DNA of 64,000 nucleotides from Thalassobacter stenotrophicus (GCF_001458315.1 NZ_CYRX01000033.1:248001-312000), one strand, 5' to 3'; shown: positions 19,959-29,689, counted from the stretch's first letter. The notes: generated by a model not told the origin, from the letters alone. Numbers and translations are program-made.

Positions 19959-19982
19959 AACGGTCCACTCCGTTTCTTGCAC

Positions 19983-20014
19983 AAAACCCCCTGCGCGTTG
20001 GCGTGGGGGGTTTT
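19983..20014 (+). terminator. Intrinsic terminator of ftsH
   Basis: AAAACCCCC (19983-19991) pairs with GGGGGTTTT (20006-20014) and runs into a T-tract, 25 bases after the ftsH stop. Confidence 0.85.
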
Positions 20015-20063
20015 TCTTTGTCTGCACGCAGGGCTAGATGGGCCGCAGCAACAGGAGACGACG

Positions 20064-20651
20064 ATGCCCGCACTGAAACCGCTGAACCTAACCGGCCAGA
20101 TTGTATGGCTTGGCCACGTCCCGGACCGGGAGGCTGCCTTGGCTTCAACTGCGCAGGGCGAAATGGCCCTGTCTTTTGCTGGCCCCGCGGGAGAGGACCA
20201 TGGTGGGCTGACGCGTCCTTCGTGCAGTCGGGTGATCTCTCAGTATCCCAGAGGCACCGAGATCAAGAATACGCGGCAGCTGTCTGTCGTCTCAGCCGAG
20301 GAATTGGCGCAAATCGCAGAGGCAATGGGCGTAGATACCTTGGACCCTTGGTTGGTTGGGGCGACAATGGTCGTATCTGGTATCCCGGATTTTAGTCACC
20401 TGCCGCCATCAAGCCGCTTGCAAATCGCCAACGGCGCGACCCTGACTGTGGACATGCAAAACCGTCCCTGCCACCTACCAGCGGCTGAGATCGACGTGCC
20501 CCACCCAGACAAGGGCCGCGCGTTCAAGGCGGCCGCGCGGGGCCTGCGCGGCGTAACCGCGTGGGTCGAGCGTGAGGGCACGGCCCGTGTCGGCGATAGT
20601 GTGACTGTCCACGTGCCTGATCAGCGTGCATGGGCCTATACGGGCGAATAG
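20064..20651 (+). CDS. MOSC domain-containing protein
   Basis: A 195-residue soluble protein built around a MOSC (molybdenum cofactor sulfurase C-terminal) fold, seen in the pattern RPSCSRV, IKNTRQLSVVSAEELA and GATLTVDMQNRPCHLPAAEI. MOSC proteins handle sulfur or molybdenum-cofactor chemistry, and the Cys of NRPC is in the position of the family's conserved cysteine. No molybdoenzyme gene is nearby, so the partner is unknown. The ATG at 20064 has GGAGACG upstream; the longer frame overlaps the ftsH terminator and is rejected. Confidence 0.85.
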   Translation: MPALKPLNLTGQIVWLGHVPDREAALASTAQGEMALSFAGPAGEDHGGLTRPSCSRVISQYPRGTEIKNTRQLSVVSAEELAQIAEAMGVDTLDPWLVGATMVVSGIPDFSHLPPSSRLQIANGATLTVDMQNRPCHLPAAEIDVPHPDKGRAFKAAARGLRGVTAWVEREGTARVGDSVTVHVPDQRAWAYTGE

Positions 20652-20653
20652 CC

Positions 20654-20740
20654 TTAGGCGGTTGATGTCATAAGGCTAATCATGACGCTACACGCCAATA
20701 GCAAAAATCCGGAATGCAGATAGAGGGTTTCAATGTTCAT
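20654..20740 (-). CDS. Possible 28-residue membrane miniprotein
   Basis: MNIETLYLHS followed by a hydrophobic stretch (GFLLLACSVMISLM) would make a single-span membrane peptide. GGAGAG lies about 8 bases before the ATG, and the stop falls two bases from the convergent MOSC stop. Size and composition fit known small membrane proteins, but with no homologue in hand it could be chance. Confidence 0.3.
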   Translation of the reverse strand: MNIETLYLHSGFLLLACSVMISLMTSTA

Positions 20741-20977
20741 GGGGGGCTCTCCGCTTAATGAGCCTGAAAATTCCTCTGAGCGGTTAACAAAGCGTTTATC
20801 GCGATACACCGTGCGCTGGGTTTCCGATCTGAAACGTCTGTTTCCTCGGTGGACGATTCCGATGCGCGTTTTGTCGGAAATGCACCACGGTGGGCACTGA
20901 CGCGTCTCTATATGCCAAAGTATACATGAAGACTGTGGCGGATTTTCACGTCCACGGGTGCATGCAGGGAGAGCAGC

Positions 20978-22654
20978 ATGAGCTATAAGACCGATATCGA
21001 GATTGCCCGCGAGGCGTCGAAGCAGCCCATCCAAGAGATCGGCGCGAAGCTGGGCATCGACACGGCGGATTTGCTGCCCTACGGCCACGACAAAGCCAAA
21101 GTGAGCCAAGCCTTCATCGAAAGCGTCAAGGACAAGCCCAACGGCAAACTGATCCTCGTGACCGCGATCAACCCCACCCCCGCGGGTGAGGGCAAGACGA
21201 CCACAACCGTGGGTCTGGGCGATGGTCTGAACCGCATCGGCAAAAAAGCCGCTGTTTGTATCCGCGAAGCCTCGCTTGGGCCAAACTTTGGGATGAAGGG
21301 CGGCGCTGCTGGCGGTGGTTATGCGCAGATCGTCCCGATGGAGGACATGAACCTCCACTTCACGGGTGATTTCCACGCGATCACCTCGGCGCACTCGCTG
21401 CTAAGCGCGATGATCGACAACCACATCTACTGGGGTAATGAGCTCGAAATCGACATCCGCCGCGTTGTTTGGAAGCGCGTTGTGGACATGAACGACCGTG
21501 CGCTGCGTCAAATCACGGCGTCGCTGGGTGGTGTGGCCAACGGTTTCCCCCGCGAAGCTGGCTTTGATATCACTGTGGCCTCTGAGGTTATGGCGATCCT
21601 GTGCCTTGCAACCGATCTTGCGGATCTCGAGAAGCGCTTGGGTGATATGATCGTGGCTTACCGCCGTGACCGTACGCCCGTGTTCTGTCGCGATATCAAA
21701 GCGCAAGGCGCGATGAGCGTGCTGTTGAAGGACGCGATGCAGCCCAACTTGGTGCAAACGCTCGAAAATAACCCGGCTTTTGTGCACGGCGGCCCATTCG
21801 CCAATATCGCTCATGGCTGTAACTCGGTGATTGCAACGACCACGGCGCTCAAGACGGCGGATTACGTTGTGACTGAGGCAGGCTTTGGGGCCGACCTTGG
21901 TGCTGAGAAGTTCATGAACATTAAGTGCCGCAAAGCGGGTCTCGCGCCCGATTGTGTGGTCCTCGTTGCGACAGTGCGCGCGATGAAAATGAACGGCGGT
22001 GTGGCCAAGGCTGATCTGGGCGCCGAAAACGTCGATGCCGTGAAAGCCGGTTGTGCCAACCTTGGGCGCCACATCGGCAACCTCAAAAGCTTTGGCGTAC
22101 CGGTAGTTGTCGCGATCAACCACTTTGTCACGGACACGGACGCCGAAGTGCAGGCCGTCAAAGATTATGTGGTCAGCCAAGGGTCTGAGGCGATCTTGTC
22201 GCGTCACTGGGAATTGGGCTCGGAAGGGTCCGCTGAACTGGCGACACGCGTGGCGGAAATCGCGGACAGCGGCGTTAGCCAATTCGCGCCGCTGTATGCG
22301 GACGAGTTGAGCCTGTTTGAAAAGATCGAGCGTATCGCTAAAGGCATCTACCGCGCGGACGATGTGATTGCGGACAAGAAAATCCGTGACCAACTGCGTC
22401 TTTGGGAAGAGCAGGGCTATGGCCATCTGCCGATCTGTATGGCCAAAACGCAATACAGCTTCTCAACCGATCCGACCCAACGCGGCGCGCCTACAGGCCA
22501 CTCTGTGCCCGTGCGCGAAGTCCGTCTGAGCGCGGGTGCCGGGTTCGTGGTTGTTGTCTGCGGTGAGATCATGACCATGCCGGGTCTGCCCCGTGTGCCC
22601 TCCGCTGAGGCCATTCACCTGAACGACGCAGGCCAAATCGAAGGCCTGTTCTAG
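20978..22654 (+). CDS. fhs: Formate-tetrahydrofolate ligase
   Basis: A 558-residue enzyme that makes 10-formyl-THF from formate, THF and ATP. The ATP-binding segment [18 protein letters not shown] begins at residue 67. Full family length. GGGAGAG precedes the ATG. With folD just downstream it forms a formate-assimilation/oxidation module. In Roseobacter-group bacteria such modules process C1 units, for instance from DMSP or methylamine breakdown, but no such pathway gene is in this window. Confidence 0.97.
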   Translation: MSYKTDIEIAREASKQPIQEIGAKLGIDTADLLPYGHDKAKVSQAFIESVKDKPNGKLILVTAINPTPAGEGKTTTTVGLGDGLNRIGKKAAVCIREASLGPNFGMKGGAAGGGYAQIVPMEDMNLHFTGDFHAITSAHSLLSAMIDNHIYWGNELEIDIRRVVWKRVVDMNDRALRQITASLGGVANGFPREAGFDITVASEVMAILCLATDLADLEKRLGDMIVAYRRDRTPVFCRDIKAQGAMSVLLKDAMQPNLVQTLENNPAFVHGGPFANIAHGCNSVIATTTALKTADYVVTEAGFGADLGAEKFMNIKCRKAGLAPDCVVLVATVRAMKMNGGVAKADLGAENVDAVKAGCANLGRHIGNLKSFGVPVVVAINHFVTDTDAEVQAVKDYVVSQGSEAILSRHWELGSEGSAELATRVAEIADSGVSQFAPLYADELSLFEKIERIAKGIYRADDVIADKKIRDQLRLWEEQGYGHLPICMAKTQYSFSTDPTQRGAPTGHSVPVREVRLSAGAGFVVVVCGEIMTMPGLPRVPSAEAIHLNDAGQIEGLF

Positions 22655-22672
22655 GGTCATAGACCATCCAAA

Positions 22673-22735
22673 GACCAACACCGGGCGGGTAACAAGATTA
22701 CTCAGTACTCAACACATCCGCCCGGTTTCTTGGTC
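22673..22735. other. Long imperfect stem-loop between fhs and folD
   Basis: CCGGGCGG (22681-22688) pairs perfectly with CCGCCCGG (22718-22725), and outside it GACCAA (22673-22678) pairs with TTGGTC (22730-22735). The loop is 29 bases. Little T-tract follows, so it is not a classical terminator; it may stabilise the fhs message or separate expression of the two genes. Confidence 0.45.
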
Positions 22736-22824
22736 CATGGCGTCATATGACACATGGCTGCGATGCGCAGCGCGCCCTATGGGTTTCCACAAAATCCGCC
22801 GCACCCCAGTGTTGGCCAACAATA

Positions 22825-22843
22825 TGTTAAGGAGGCGTTAACA
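22825..22843 (+). promoter_or_regulatory. folD ribosome-binding site in a hairpin loop
   Basis: TGTTAA (22825-22830) and TTAACA (22838-22843) are perfect inverted repeats around GGAGGCG, so the Shine-Dalgarno would sit in the loop and the A of the ATG in the stem. AAGGAGG is a near-perfect site seven bases from the start. A 10-bp palindrome GTTGGCCAAC precedes it at 22811-22820. Confidence 0.4.
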
Positions 22844-23742
22844 TGGCGCAGATCATCGACGGAAAAGCGTTTGCCGCCAAAGTGCGCGGGCAAGTGGCCG
22901 ATCACGTGGCGCAATTGCGTGCAGATCACGGGATCAAGCCGGGCCTTGCCGTAGTTTTGGTGGGCGAAGATCCCGCAAGCCAAGTTTACGTCAAGTCCAA
23001 GGGCAAGATGACGGTTGAGGTCGGCATGACCTCGGTTGAGCATCGCCTGCCCGCAGACACCCCCGAAGACACATTGCTTAGCCTCATTGCTGAGCTGAAC
23101 GCCGATGCCGACATTCATGGCATCCTCGTGCAATTACCGCTGCCGGATCACCTCGATTCTGATCTGGTGATCAATTCGATCGACCCTGCCAAGGATGTCG
23201 ATGGGTTCCATATCTCCAATGTCGGTTTGCTGGGCACAGGTCAGGACGCGATGGTGCCCTGCACGCCGCTAGGATGCCTGATGATGCTGCGTGACTATCA
23301 CGGCTCGCTTAGCGGGATGGACGCCGTCGTGGTGGGCCGCTCCAACATCGTGGGCAAGCCGATGGCGCAGCTGCTGCTGGGCGATAGCTGCACAGTGACG
23401 ATCGCGCACTCGCGGACCAAGGATTTGGCGGCGGTGGTCAAGCGCGCCGATATCGTGGTCGCGGCCGTTGGCCGTGCCGAAATGGTCCCCGGCGATTGGA
23501 TCAAGCCCGGCGCGACGGTCATCGACGTGGGCATCAACCGTATCCCGGCCCCCGAAAAGGGCGAAGGCAAAACGCGCCTTGTGGGGGACGTGCATTACGA
23601 AAGCTGCGCCGAAGTGGCCGGCGCGATCACGCCTGTTCCCGGCGGTGTAGGTCCGATGACCATCGCATGCCTGCTGGCCAACACGTTGACGGCGTGCTGC
23701 CGTGCCAACGGCCTGCCAGCGCCCGAAGGCTTAACCGCCTAG
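22843..23742 (+). CDS. folD: Bifunctional methylene-THF dehydrogenase / methenyl-THF cyclohydrolase
   Basis: A 299-residue FolD that interconverts 5,10-methylene-THF, methenyl-THF and 10-formyl-THF with NADP. The catalytic region [10 protein letters not shown] (Tyr49, Lys53/55), the NADP loop [12 protein letters not shown], and the C-terminal signature [11 protein letters not shown] are all present. It acts directly after Fhs. Its stop interlocks with that of the convergent pdeM gene in CTAG (23739-23742), leaving no room for a terminator between them. Confidence 0.97.
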   Translation: MAQIIDGKAFAAKVRGQVADHVAQLRADHGIKPGLAVVLVGEDPASQVYVKSKGKMTVEVGMTSVEHRLPADTPEDTLLSLIAELNADADIHGILVQLPLPDHLDSDLVINSIDPAKDVDGFHISNVGLLGTGQDAMVPCTPLGCLMMLRDYHGSLSGMDAVVVGRSNIVGKPMAQLLLGDSCTVTIAHSRTKDLAAVVKRADIVVAAVGRAEMVPGDWIKPGATVIDVGINRIPAPEKGEGKTRLVGDVHYESCAEVAGAITPVPGGVGPMTIACLLANTLTACCRANGLPAPEGLTA

Positions 23743-24467
23743 CGCGGTTGCGCCAAGGAGGGTCGCTGAGGCGCTGTAGGTGCTGCGCCCCGCGGCATCG
23801 GGATTTCGACCATCGGCGTGCCGGTCAGGATGGCGGTGGCTCGTGGTTCCATCATCGTAGTCAACGCAGCATCGCTGGACCGGAGCCCGCCCGTGTACGT
23901 GCCATAAGCCGGCAGTATCAGGCGCATTTCATCCCTTAGAAAGCATGGCCGCGATAAGCTGCGACCTTGTAGGGCCACGCGCGCCTTGGGGTGGTAATGC
24001 CCCGACACTTCGCCCCGCGCGCTGCCCGTCGCAATATGGCGAAAGATCAGGGGCGGCTCATAAAAGGCATCTAGATGCGTGCCGCCAAGCTCAAGCGGGG
24101 CAGGATCGTGGTTGCCCGCGATCCAGACCCAGCGCCGCCCGGCCATCAGCCGCTCAATCCAGGTGCGATGTTCCTCGGACAGGGCCTGCTCTGAGTCCAT
24201 GTCGTCAAAGGTATCACCCAGACACACCACAATGCGTGCGCCGGTGGTCATGATGTCATGATCGAGCCGGGTAAGGGTGTCTGTTGTTTCATAGGGCGGC
24301 AACAAGCTGCCGCCGCGCCGTGCAATACGTTCGGACTTGCCCAAATGCAGATCCGAGACAATTAAACATTGGCGACCGTGCCACCAAAGTGCGCCTGACG
24401 GCAGGGCCGTCAGCTGCGCCTGTGCAAATTCAAAAGCGTAACCTTCCATAACGTCAACAGATACCAC
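23739..24467 (-). CDS. pdeM: PdeM-type metallophosphoesterase
   Basis: A 242-residue calcineurin-like phosphoesterase with the metal motifs [18 protein letters not shown] and SGHYHPKA. The arrangement matches the 'ligase-associated DNA damage response endonuclease PdeM' family. In other bacteria these are encoded with an ATP-dependent DNA ligase, an Lhr helicase and an exonuclease; none is adjacent here. The reading frame starts with GTG at 24467; an internal ATG at 24449 is also possible, giving 236 residues. Confidence 0.82.
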   Translation of the reverse strand: MVSVDVMEGYAFEFAQAQLTALPSGALWWHGRQCLIVSDLHLGKSERIARRGGSLLPPYETTDTLTRLDHDIMTTGARIVVCLGDTFDDMDSEQALSEEHRTWIERLMAGRRWVWIAGNHDPAPLELGGTHLDAFYEPPLIFRHIATGSARGEVSGHYHPKARVALQGRSLSRPCFLRDEMRLILPAYGTYTGGLRSSDAALTTMMEPRATAILTGTPMVEIPMPRGAAPTAPQRPSLAQPR

Positions 24468-24497
24468 TTCTTGCGGAAATGGAAGAGCCGACCGCTA

Positions 24498-24746
24498 CTA
24501 CTTGTTGTTATCGCTTTCCAAAGCCTCAAGGCGCGCCAAGAGTGCGGCGTTCTCTTCGCGGGCTTTCTGCGCCATTGTGCGCACGGCATCGAATTCTTCG
24601 CGTGTGACGAAATCGCGGTCGGCCAGCCAGCGGTCCATCAAGGATTTCATTGCCGTTTCGGCCTCATCCTTGGCGCCCTGAGCCACGCCCATGGCGTTCG
24701 TCATCAATTGGCCTAGGTCGTCAAAGATTTTGTTGCGCGTCTGCAT
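24498..24746 (-). CDS. ubiK: Ubiquinone biosynthesis accessory factor UbiK family (BMFP)
   Basis: An 82-residue, helical, highly charged protein with a C-terminal coiled coil (about residues 45-80) and the conserved DFVTREEFDAVRTMAQKARE stretch. UbiK-family proteins help the ubiquinone biosynthetic complex and associate with membranes; earlier called BMFP or YqiC. The gene is divergent from lgt, and upstream of pdeM with a 30-base gap. Confidence 0.85.
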   Translation of the reverse strand: MQTRNKIFDDLGQLMTNAMGVAQGAKDEAETAMKSLMDRWLADRDFVTREEFDAVRTMAQKAREENAALLARLEALESDNNK

Positions 24747-24860
24747 GGTGGCCCCTTTTGGCTATGTGCTGGCCCTTATATGGGCCGCGCGAGGCTGGCT
24801 CGCAACCTTGTTGCTGTCGCACCCGTTGACATCCGGCGGCGGGCGGCTGATCCATCGACT

Positions 24861-25721
24861 ATGTTAGCTGCTATTCCCTTCCCGAACCTTTCGCCCGAGA
24901 TTTTCACGCTGTCGCTGGGGTCATTCGAATTTTCGCTGCGGTGGTATGCGTTGGCCTATATCGCGGGGCTGGGCTTTGCGTGGGCATTTGCGCGGTGGCT
25001 GGTGCAGCGGCCCGGGCTGTGGCCTGCGGGTCAAGCGCCTATGACTGCCGCCCAGGTTGAGGATTTCATGACGTGGGCAGTTTTGGGCGTCGTTCTTGGG
25101 GGGCGGCTCGGATTTGTGCTGTTCTATCAACCGGCCTACTACCTCGCGCATCCGGCGGAAATCCTGATGGTTTGGCAAGGGGGCATGGCGTTTCATGGCG
25201 GCTTCCTTGGGGTGGTTGTGGCGGCTGTCATTTTCGTGCGCCGCAATGGTTTGCCGTGGCTCAGCACAGGTGATCTGATCGCGATTTCCGTGCCGATCGG
25301 GCTGATGCTGGGGCGGCTTGCGAACTTCATCAACGCAGAACTTTGGGGCCGACCGACAGACGTGCCATGGGGTGTGATTTTTCCCGGCGCTGCGGCCCAA
25401 GCCTGTGGCGATCCATGTGTGCGCCACCCGTCGCAATTGTACCAAGCGGGGCTTGAGGGGTTCGCCCTGTTCGCCGTGCTGGTCTTTGTTGCGCTCAGGC
25501 TGCGAGGTTTTCTCAAACCCGGCCTGATTATGGGACTGTTCGTTGCTGGATACGGTGCCGCTCGGGTTATTGTCGAAGGGTTCCGCCAGCCTGATGCGCA
25601 GTTCATCACGCCGGATAATCCACTCGGGCAGGTGTTTTTGGGGCTGACGATGGGGCAGCTGCTGTCGGTTCCGATGCTATTGATCGGGGTGTCCCTTGCG
25701 AAGTGGGCAGCGCGGCGATGA
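24861..25721 (+). CDS. lgt: Prolipoprotein diacylglyceryl transferase
   Basis: A 286-residue inner-membrane enzyme, seven membrane segments, that moves diacylglycerol from phosphatidylglycerol to the lipobox cysteine of prolipoproteins such as Pal in this window. The HGG motif (MAFHGGFLGV) and the signature GRLANFINAELWGRPTD are present. The ATG at 24861 gives the expected N-terminus although its ribosome-binding site is weak; a longer upstream frame adds a charged leader not seen in Lgt. The stop overlaps the next start (ATGA). Confidence 0.95.
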   Translation: MLAAIPFPNLSPEIFTLSLGSFEFSLRWYALAYIAGLGFAWAFARWLVQRPGLWPAGQAPMTAAQVEDFMTWAVLGVVLGGRLGFVLFYQPAYYLAHPAEILMVWQGGMAFHGGFLGVVVAAVIFVRRNGLPWLSTGDLIAISVPIGLMLGRLANFINAELWGRPTDVPWGVIFPGAAAQACGDPCVRHPSQLYQAGLEGFALFAVLVFVALRLRGFLKPGLIMGLFVAGYGAARVIVEGFRQPDAQFITPDNPLGQVFLGLTMGQLLSVPMLLIGVSLAKWAARR

Positions 25722-26770
25722 CCACGCCCTTGACCGATATCCTTGTCGCTCGCATCCGCGCAGACGGCCCGATTTCGATGTCGAGCTACATGGCTGAATG
25801 CCTGCTGCACCCGACCCACGGCTACTACACAACGCGCGACCCCTTTGGCGCAGCAGGTGATTTTACAACCGCGCCCGAAATCAGCCAGATGTTTGGCGAA
25901 ATGCTGGGCCTGTGCATGGCGCAAGCTTGGATGGAACAGGGGCGACCGTCTCGGTTCATCCTTGCGGAGCTTGGCCCCGGACGTGGCACCTTGATGGCCG
26001 ATGTGTTGCGCGTGGGCCGAGCCGTGCCCGGCTTCGTTGAGGCCGCACGGGTTGTGTTTGTTGAGGCATCTGAGGTGCTGCGCCGTGCACAGGCGACCCG
26101 CGTGCCGGACGCAAAATGGGTCGACAGTGTTGATCAAATCCCTGCGGATGTGCCGCTGTTCTTATTGGCGAATGAATTCTTTGATGCGCTACCGATCCGC
26201 CAGTTCCAACGACAAAAGGTCGATTGGGCCGAGGTGTGTGTGGGGTTGGATGCAGATGGGACCTTGCAACTGACGCTGCGCCCCGCGCCCGGTGCCGTGC
26301 CGGGTCGCCACAGCGATACCCAGCCGGGAGACATCGTTGAAATGTGTCCTGCGTTGCCTAGCATCGTGGCAGAGGTTGCGGCCCGTGTGGCTGATGGTGG
26401 CTGTGCGATCATTGTGGATTATGGCGATTGGCGGTCGCTGGGTGATACGGTCCAAGCCCTGCGTGCCCACACGCCTGAACCGATCCTTGCGGCCCCCGGT
26501 GCCGCCGATCTGACGGCGCATGTAGATTTTGAAGCGATTGCGCAGGCAGCCAACGGGCAGGCTAGCGCGATGATCCCTCAGGGTGTTCTGTTAGAACGTC
26601 TGGGCATCACGACCCGCGCCCAAACGCTGGCCAAAGGCCTGACAGGGGCTGCACTGGACGCGCATATTGCGGCGCACCGGCGCTTGACCCATCCGGATGA
26701 AATGGGTCACCTGTTCAAAGCGATTGCCCTTGGACCAAAGGGCGGTCAGTTTCCTCCGGGGTTTGTATAG
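25718..26770 (+). CDS. SAM-dependent methyltransferase, MidA/NDUFAF7 family
   Basis: A 350-residue class I methyltransferase. The segment MSSYMAECLLHPTHGYYTTR and the SAM loop LAELGPGRGTLMAD (about residues 84-97) are typical of COG1565. The mitochondrial member NDUFAF7 methylates an arginine of a complex I subunit; whether the bacterial protein does so is not established here. The start is coupled to lgt by a four-base overlap; pgeF follows after 16 bases, so these three likely form an operon. Confidence 0.88.
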   Translation: MTTPLTDILVARIRADGPISMSSYMAECLLHPTHGYYTTRDPFGAAGDFTTAPEISQMFGEMLGLCMAQAWMEQGRPSRFILAELGPGRGTLMADVLRVGRAVPGFVEAARVVFVEASEVLRRAQATRVPDAKWVDSVDQIPADVPLFLLANEFFDALPIRQFQRQKVDWAEVCVGLDADGTLQLTLRPAPGAVPGRHSDTQPGDIVEMCPALPSIVAEVAARVADGGCAIIVDYGDWRSLGDTVQALRAHTPEPILAAPGAADLTAHVDFEAIAQAANGQASAMIPQGVLLERLGITTRAQTLAKGLTGAALDAHIAAHRRLTHPDEMGHLFKAIALGPKGGQFPPGFV

Positions 26771-26786
26771 TGGGCGGGGTCGTTTG

Positions 26787-27536
26787 ATGGGGCTCGAAAT
26801 CCTCAAATCTGAAGTGCTGGGCACTGTTCCGCACGGGTTTTTCACGCGCAAGGGCGGGGCTTCGTCGGGCGTGTTTCAGGGGCTGAACTGCGGCAGCGGA
26901 TCATCGGACATGTCTGACGCGGTCAAGCTGAACCGCGCGCGGGTTGCGGCGGCGATGGATGTGCCGGAATTGGCGAGTGTGTATCAGGTTCACTCCGGTG
27001 ATGCGGTCGCGGTCACTGGATCAGGTCGCGCGGCGGGCGAGGCGGACGGGATCGTCACCGCGACACCGGGTGTTGCCCTGTCGATCCTAACGGCCGACTG
27101 CCAGCCCGTGTTGTTCCACGACCCAAAGGCCCGCGTGATCGGCGCAGCCCACGCCGGGTGGAAAGGCGCCATCGGCGGGGTGCTGGAGGCGACTGTGGCA
27201 CAAATGGAGGCTCTGGGCGCGACGGTTGGCAATATCCGCGCGGCCATTGGCCCCTCAATCAGCCAGCCCGCCTATGAAGTCGGTCCCGAGTTTCTTGACC
27301 GCTTCATGGAACAGGCTCCTGAGGCTGCAACATTCTTTACCAAGGGCGTGGGGGAGAAGTACCTCTTTGACCTGCCGGGGTACGGGCTATCGCGGTTAAA
27401 TGCGCTTGGTGTGGCGGCTGCGGAATGGACCCAGCATTGCACGTATTCGGATCCCTCGCGGTTCTTTTCCTATCGGCGCGCCACCCATGAGGGTGAGGCG
27501 GATTATGGGCGATTGATCTCAGTGATTCGGCTGTAG
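26787..27536 (+). CDS. pgeF: Peptidoglycan editing factor / YfiH-type purine nucleoside phosphorylase
   Basis: A 249-residue protein of the multicopper-oxidase-like YfiH/PgeF/LACC1 family. Zinc-binding motifs LTADCQPVLF and AAHAGWKGAIGGV and the C-terminal FFSYRRATHEGEADYGR are present. Members have been described as purine nucleoside phosphorylases and as peptidoglycan editing factors. The ATG at 26787 aligns with the family N-terminus (GTVPHGFFTRKGG). It is the last gene of the lgt operon. Confidence 0.92.
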   Translation: MGLEILKSEVLGTVPHGFFTRKGGASSGVFQGLNCGSGSSDMSDAVKLNRARVAAAMDVPELASVYQVHSGDAVAVTGSGRAAGEADGIVTATPGVALSILTADCQPVLFHDPKARVIGAAHAGWKGAIGGVLEATVAQMEALGATVGNIRAAIGPSISQPAYEVGPEFLDRFMEQAPEAATFFTKGVGEKYLFDLPGYGLSRLNALGVAAAEWTQHCTYSDPSRFFSYRRATHEGEADYGRLISVIRL

Positions 27537-27838
27537 CGGCGCGATTTTTCTCCAGTATTGACACAAAACCGTCGTTAACGTTTGTTAATGCTGACGGCGA
27601 AACAGTGGACCGCTTATGCAGCGCATTCTCGGGAAAAGTGTTGCGAGACGGTCCAATGCGCATGATTTTAAAGCTACAAGGCCCTCCCCTGTAGGGAGAG
27701 CGTTTCGGGCGGTGGGGATCGCCCGGGGCACACCGAGGCCCAGACATGGAAGCGAAATCCAAGGGCTTGGGGGATTTAGCGAGGGGCGTCGTGCCGTTGC
27801 GCGGCTGCTCGTAAAAAGTAATTTTTATGAAGTAACAC
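27537..27838 (+). other. Intergenic region with possible small RNA or small ORF
   Basis: About 300 bases between pgeF and its downstream terminator. A promoter-like AT-rich stretch at 27555-27590, a short hairpin CTCCC-CTGTA-GGGAG near 27683-27697 and an Arg/Gly-rich frame from 27616 to 27876 (86 residues) are visible. That frame has no Shine-Dalgarno and runs through the terminator hairpin, so I do not call it a gene. A plus-strand transcript ending at 27869 is plausible. Confidence 0.35.
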
Positions 27839-27869
27839 GGGCACGTCCTTTGCGGGGCGTGCCCTTTTT
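27839..27869 (+). terminator. Intrinsic terminator, plus strand
   Basis: GGGCACG (27839-27845) pairs with CGTGCCC (27858-27864) and is followed by TTTTTATTTT. It lies 300 bases after pgeF and directly at the convergent end of purK; the T-tract is on the plus strand only. Confidence 0.8.
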
Positions 27870-27872
27870 ATT

Positions 27873-28940
27873 TTAGCCCAAAACGCGGTTCACATGGCCC
27901 ATTTTGCGGCCGGGCTTGGCTTCTGCCTTGCCGTATAGGTGAACCTGCGTGCGTGTGGCGCGCATCTGCGTGTTTAGGTCGGCGACATCGTCCCCGATTA
28001 GGTTAAGCATCTCAACATCTGCGTGACGCTGACCATCGCCCAAGGGCAGGCCGACGACTGCACGAATGTGCTGCTCAAACTGATCTACGGCGCAACCCGC
28101 TTGGGTCCAGTGGCCTGAGTTGTGGACGCGTGGGGCGATCTCATTGACGATTAGGCCGCCGGGGGTCACGAACAGCTCAACCCCCATCACGCCAACATAA
28201 TCGAGCGAGGTCAGAATCTTGCCCGCAAGAAGTGCAGCGTCCATTCGTTGGCTGCCACTGAGGCGGGCAGGCACGGTTGTTGTGTGCAAGATGCCATCCC
28301 GGTGGACGTTTTCGCCGGGATCATAACAAACGACCTCACCGGTGAGGCCTCGCGCCGCGATGACCGAAACCTCGTGGCTGAAATCAACAAACCCCTCAAG
28401 GATCGCGGGCGCACCTGCCATCGATGCCAGCGCCTCAGCCGCGTCATCGGCTGTTTTGAGGCGGGCTTGGCCCTTGCCATCATAGCCCAAGGTGCGGGTT
28501 TTGAGGATCGCGGGTGCCCCGATTGCAGCAATCGCGGCATCCAAGCTGGCAGCATCGCTGACGTCCGCAAACGGGGCGGTTTGCAGGCCCAATTCCTGAA
28601 GGAACGTCTTTTCTGTCAAACGGTCCTGAGACGCGGCAAGCGCGGCGCGGCCGGGCCGGATGGGTTTGAGCGTTTCCAGCAGGTCCAGCGCGGCCGTTGG
28701 GATATTCTCGAATTCATAGGTGATGACATCCACCGCGTCGGCAAATGCGCGCAGGGCGGCGTGGTCATCGTAGGAGGCGGTCGTGACCTGCTCAGCCACA
28801 TGGCCCGCAGGGGGCTGCGCGCCGGGTTCAAAAATGTGGCACCGATAGCCCAGTCGTGACGCCGCAACCGACAGCATGCGCCCCAGCTGTCCACCGCCTA
28901 AAATACCAATCACGCTGCCTGCTGGGAGGGCATCACTCAT
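27873..28940 (-). CDS. purK: 5-(carboxyamino)imidazole ribonucleotide synthase
   Basis: A 355-residue ATP-grasp enzyme that carboxylates AIR to N5-CAIR in purine synthesis. The N-terminal [12 protein letters not shown], the [12 protein letters not shown] segment and the C-terminal [14 protein letters not shown] signature are present. The ATG at 28940 is used because it sits inside the end of purE (eight-base overlap), as expected for translational coupling, and gives the normal N-terminus. Confidence 0.96.
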   Translation of the reverse strand: MSDALPAGSVIGILGGGQLGRMLSVAASRLGYRCHIFEPGAQPPAGHVAEQVTTASYDDHAALRAFADAVDVITYEFENIPTAALDLLETLKPIRPGRAALAASQDRLTEKTFLQELGLQTAPFADVSDAASLDAAIAAIGAPAILKTRTLGYDGKGQARLKTADDAAEALASMAGAPAILEGFVDFSHEVSVIAARGLTGEVVCYDPGENVHRDGILHTTTVPARLSGSQRMDAALLAGKILTSLDYVGVMGVELFVTPGGLIVNEIAPRVHNSGHWTQAGCAVDQFEQHIRAVVGLPLGDGQRHADVEMLNLIGDDVADLNTQMRATRTQVHLYGKAEAKPGRKMGHVNRVLG

Positions 28941-29421
28941 CGGTCGGCTCCTGCGGGATAGAGGCGGAAAGGGCCGCGCGCCACGCATCCAAACGCTCTG
29001 CCAATGCAGGGTCTTGAAGCGCCAGAATTCCCGCCGCCATCAGGCCCGCGTTGGCGGCACCTGCCGCGCCAATGGCCATGGTCGCAACCGGATAGCCCTT
29101 GGGCATCTGTACGATGGAATAAAGACTATCCACCCCGGACAGTGCCTTGGTCTGGACCGGCACACCGATCACAGGGACCCGCGTCTTGGACGCCATCATG
29201 CCGGGCAAATGTGCAGCACCACCAGCCCCCGCGATAATCACCTGAAGGCCGCGGCTAACAGCCTCCCGGCCGTAGTCCCACAAACGATCCGGCGTGCGAT
29301 GCGCCGACACAATGCGAGCCTCATAAGCGATGCCAAGATCATCCAAAACAGAAGCGGCTTCCTTCATCGTGGGCCAATCCGATTGGCTGCCCATGATGAT
29401 ACCGACAGGCGGTGTTGTCAT
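28933..29421 (-). CDS. purE: N5-carboxyaminoimidazole ribonucleotide mutase
   Basis: A 162-residue class I PurE that converts N5-CAIR to CAIR, the step after PurK. The motifs [22 protein letters not shown] and [12 protein letters not shown] are those of the active site. It is immediately upstream of purK with overlapping reading frames, so the two are made together. A DUF465 gene is 14 bases upstream and probably in the same transcript. Confidence 0.96.
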   Translation of the reverse strand: MTTPPVGIIMGSQSDWPTMKEAASVLDDLGIAYEARIVSAHRTPDRLWDYGREAVSRGLQVIIAGAGGAAHLPGMMASKTRVPVIGVPVQTKALSGVDSLYSIVQMPKGYPVATMAIGAAGAANAGLMAAGILALQDPALAERLDAWRAALSASIPQEPTDE

Positions 29422-29435
29422 TTTCGCCGTCCTTT

Positions 29436-29657
29436 TTATGCGATAATATCGGGGGTAAGCTCGTCCTCGACCCGTGCGATCTGGTCTTTTAGGTGAAGCT
29501 TTTGTTTCTTGAGCCGGCGCAGCGTCAGCTGGTCAGCGGTGGCCTGACCACCCAGCGCATCAATAGCCACATCAAGGTCGCGGTGCTCTCGGCGCAAAAC
29601 TTCTAGTTTTACACGGAGGACCTCTTCGTGGGTCATCTTGTCAGGCTGTGGCGTCAT
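29436..29657 (-). CDS. YdcH/DUF465 family protein
   Basis: A 73-residue, highly charged helical protein with the DUF465 pattern [15 protein letters not shown], followed by [15 protein letters not shown]. The family is widespread and of unknown function; short helical hairpins of this kind often act by binding partners. It precedes purE on the same strand and is divergent from the hsp20 gene. Confidence 0.85.
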   Translation of the reverse strand: MTPQPDKMTHEEVLRVKLEVLRREHRDLDVAIDALGGQATADQLTLRRLKKQKLHLKDQIARVEDELTPDIIA

Positions 29658-29689
29658 GGGTGGCAGCTATCGGCATCAAGGTCACGTGA

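Noticed and set aside
27616-27876. An 86-codon Arg/Gly-rich frame after pgeF
   Set aside because: No Shine-Dalgarno, it reads through a terminator hairpin and overlaps the convergent purK stop.
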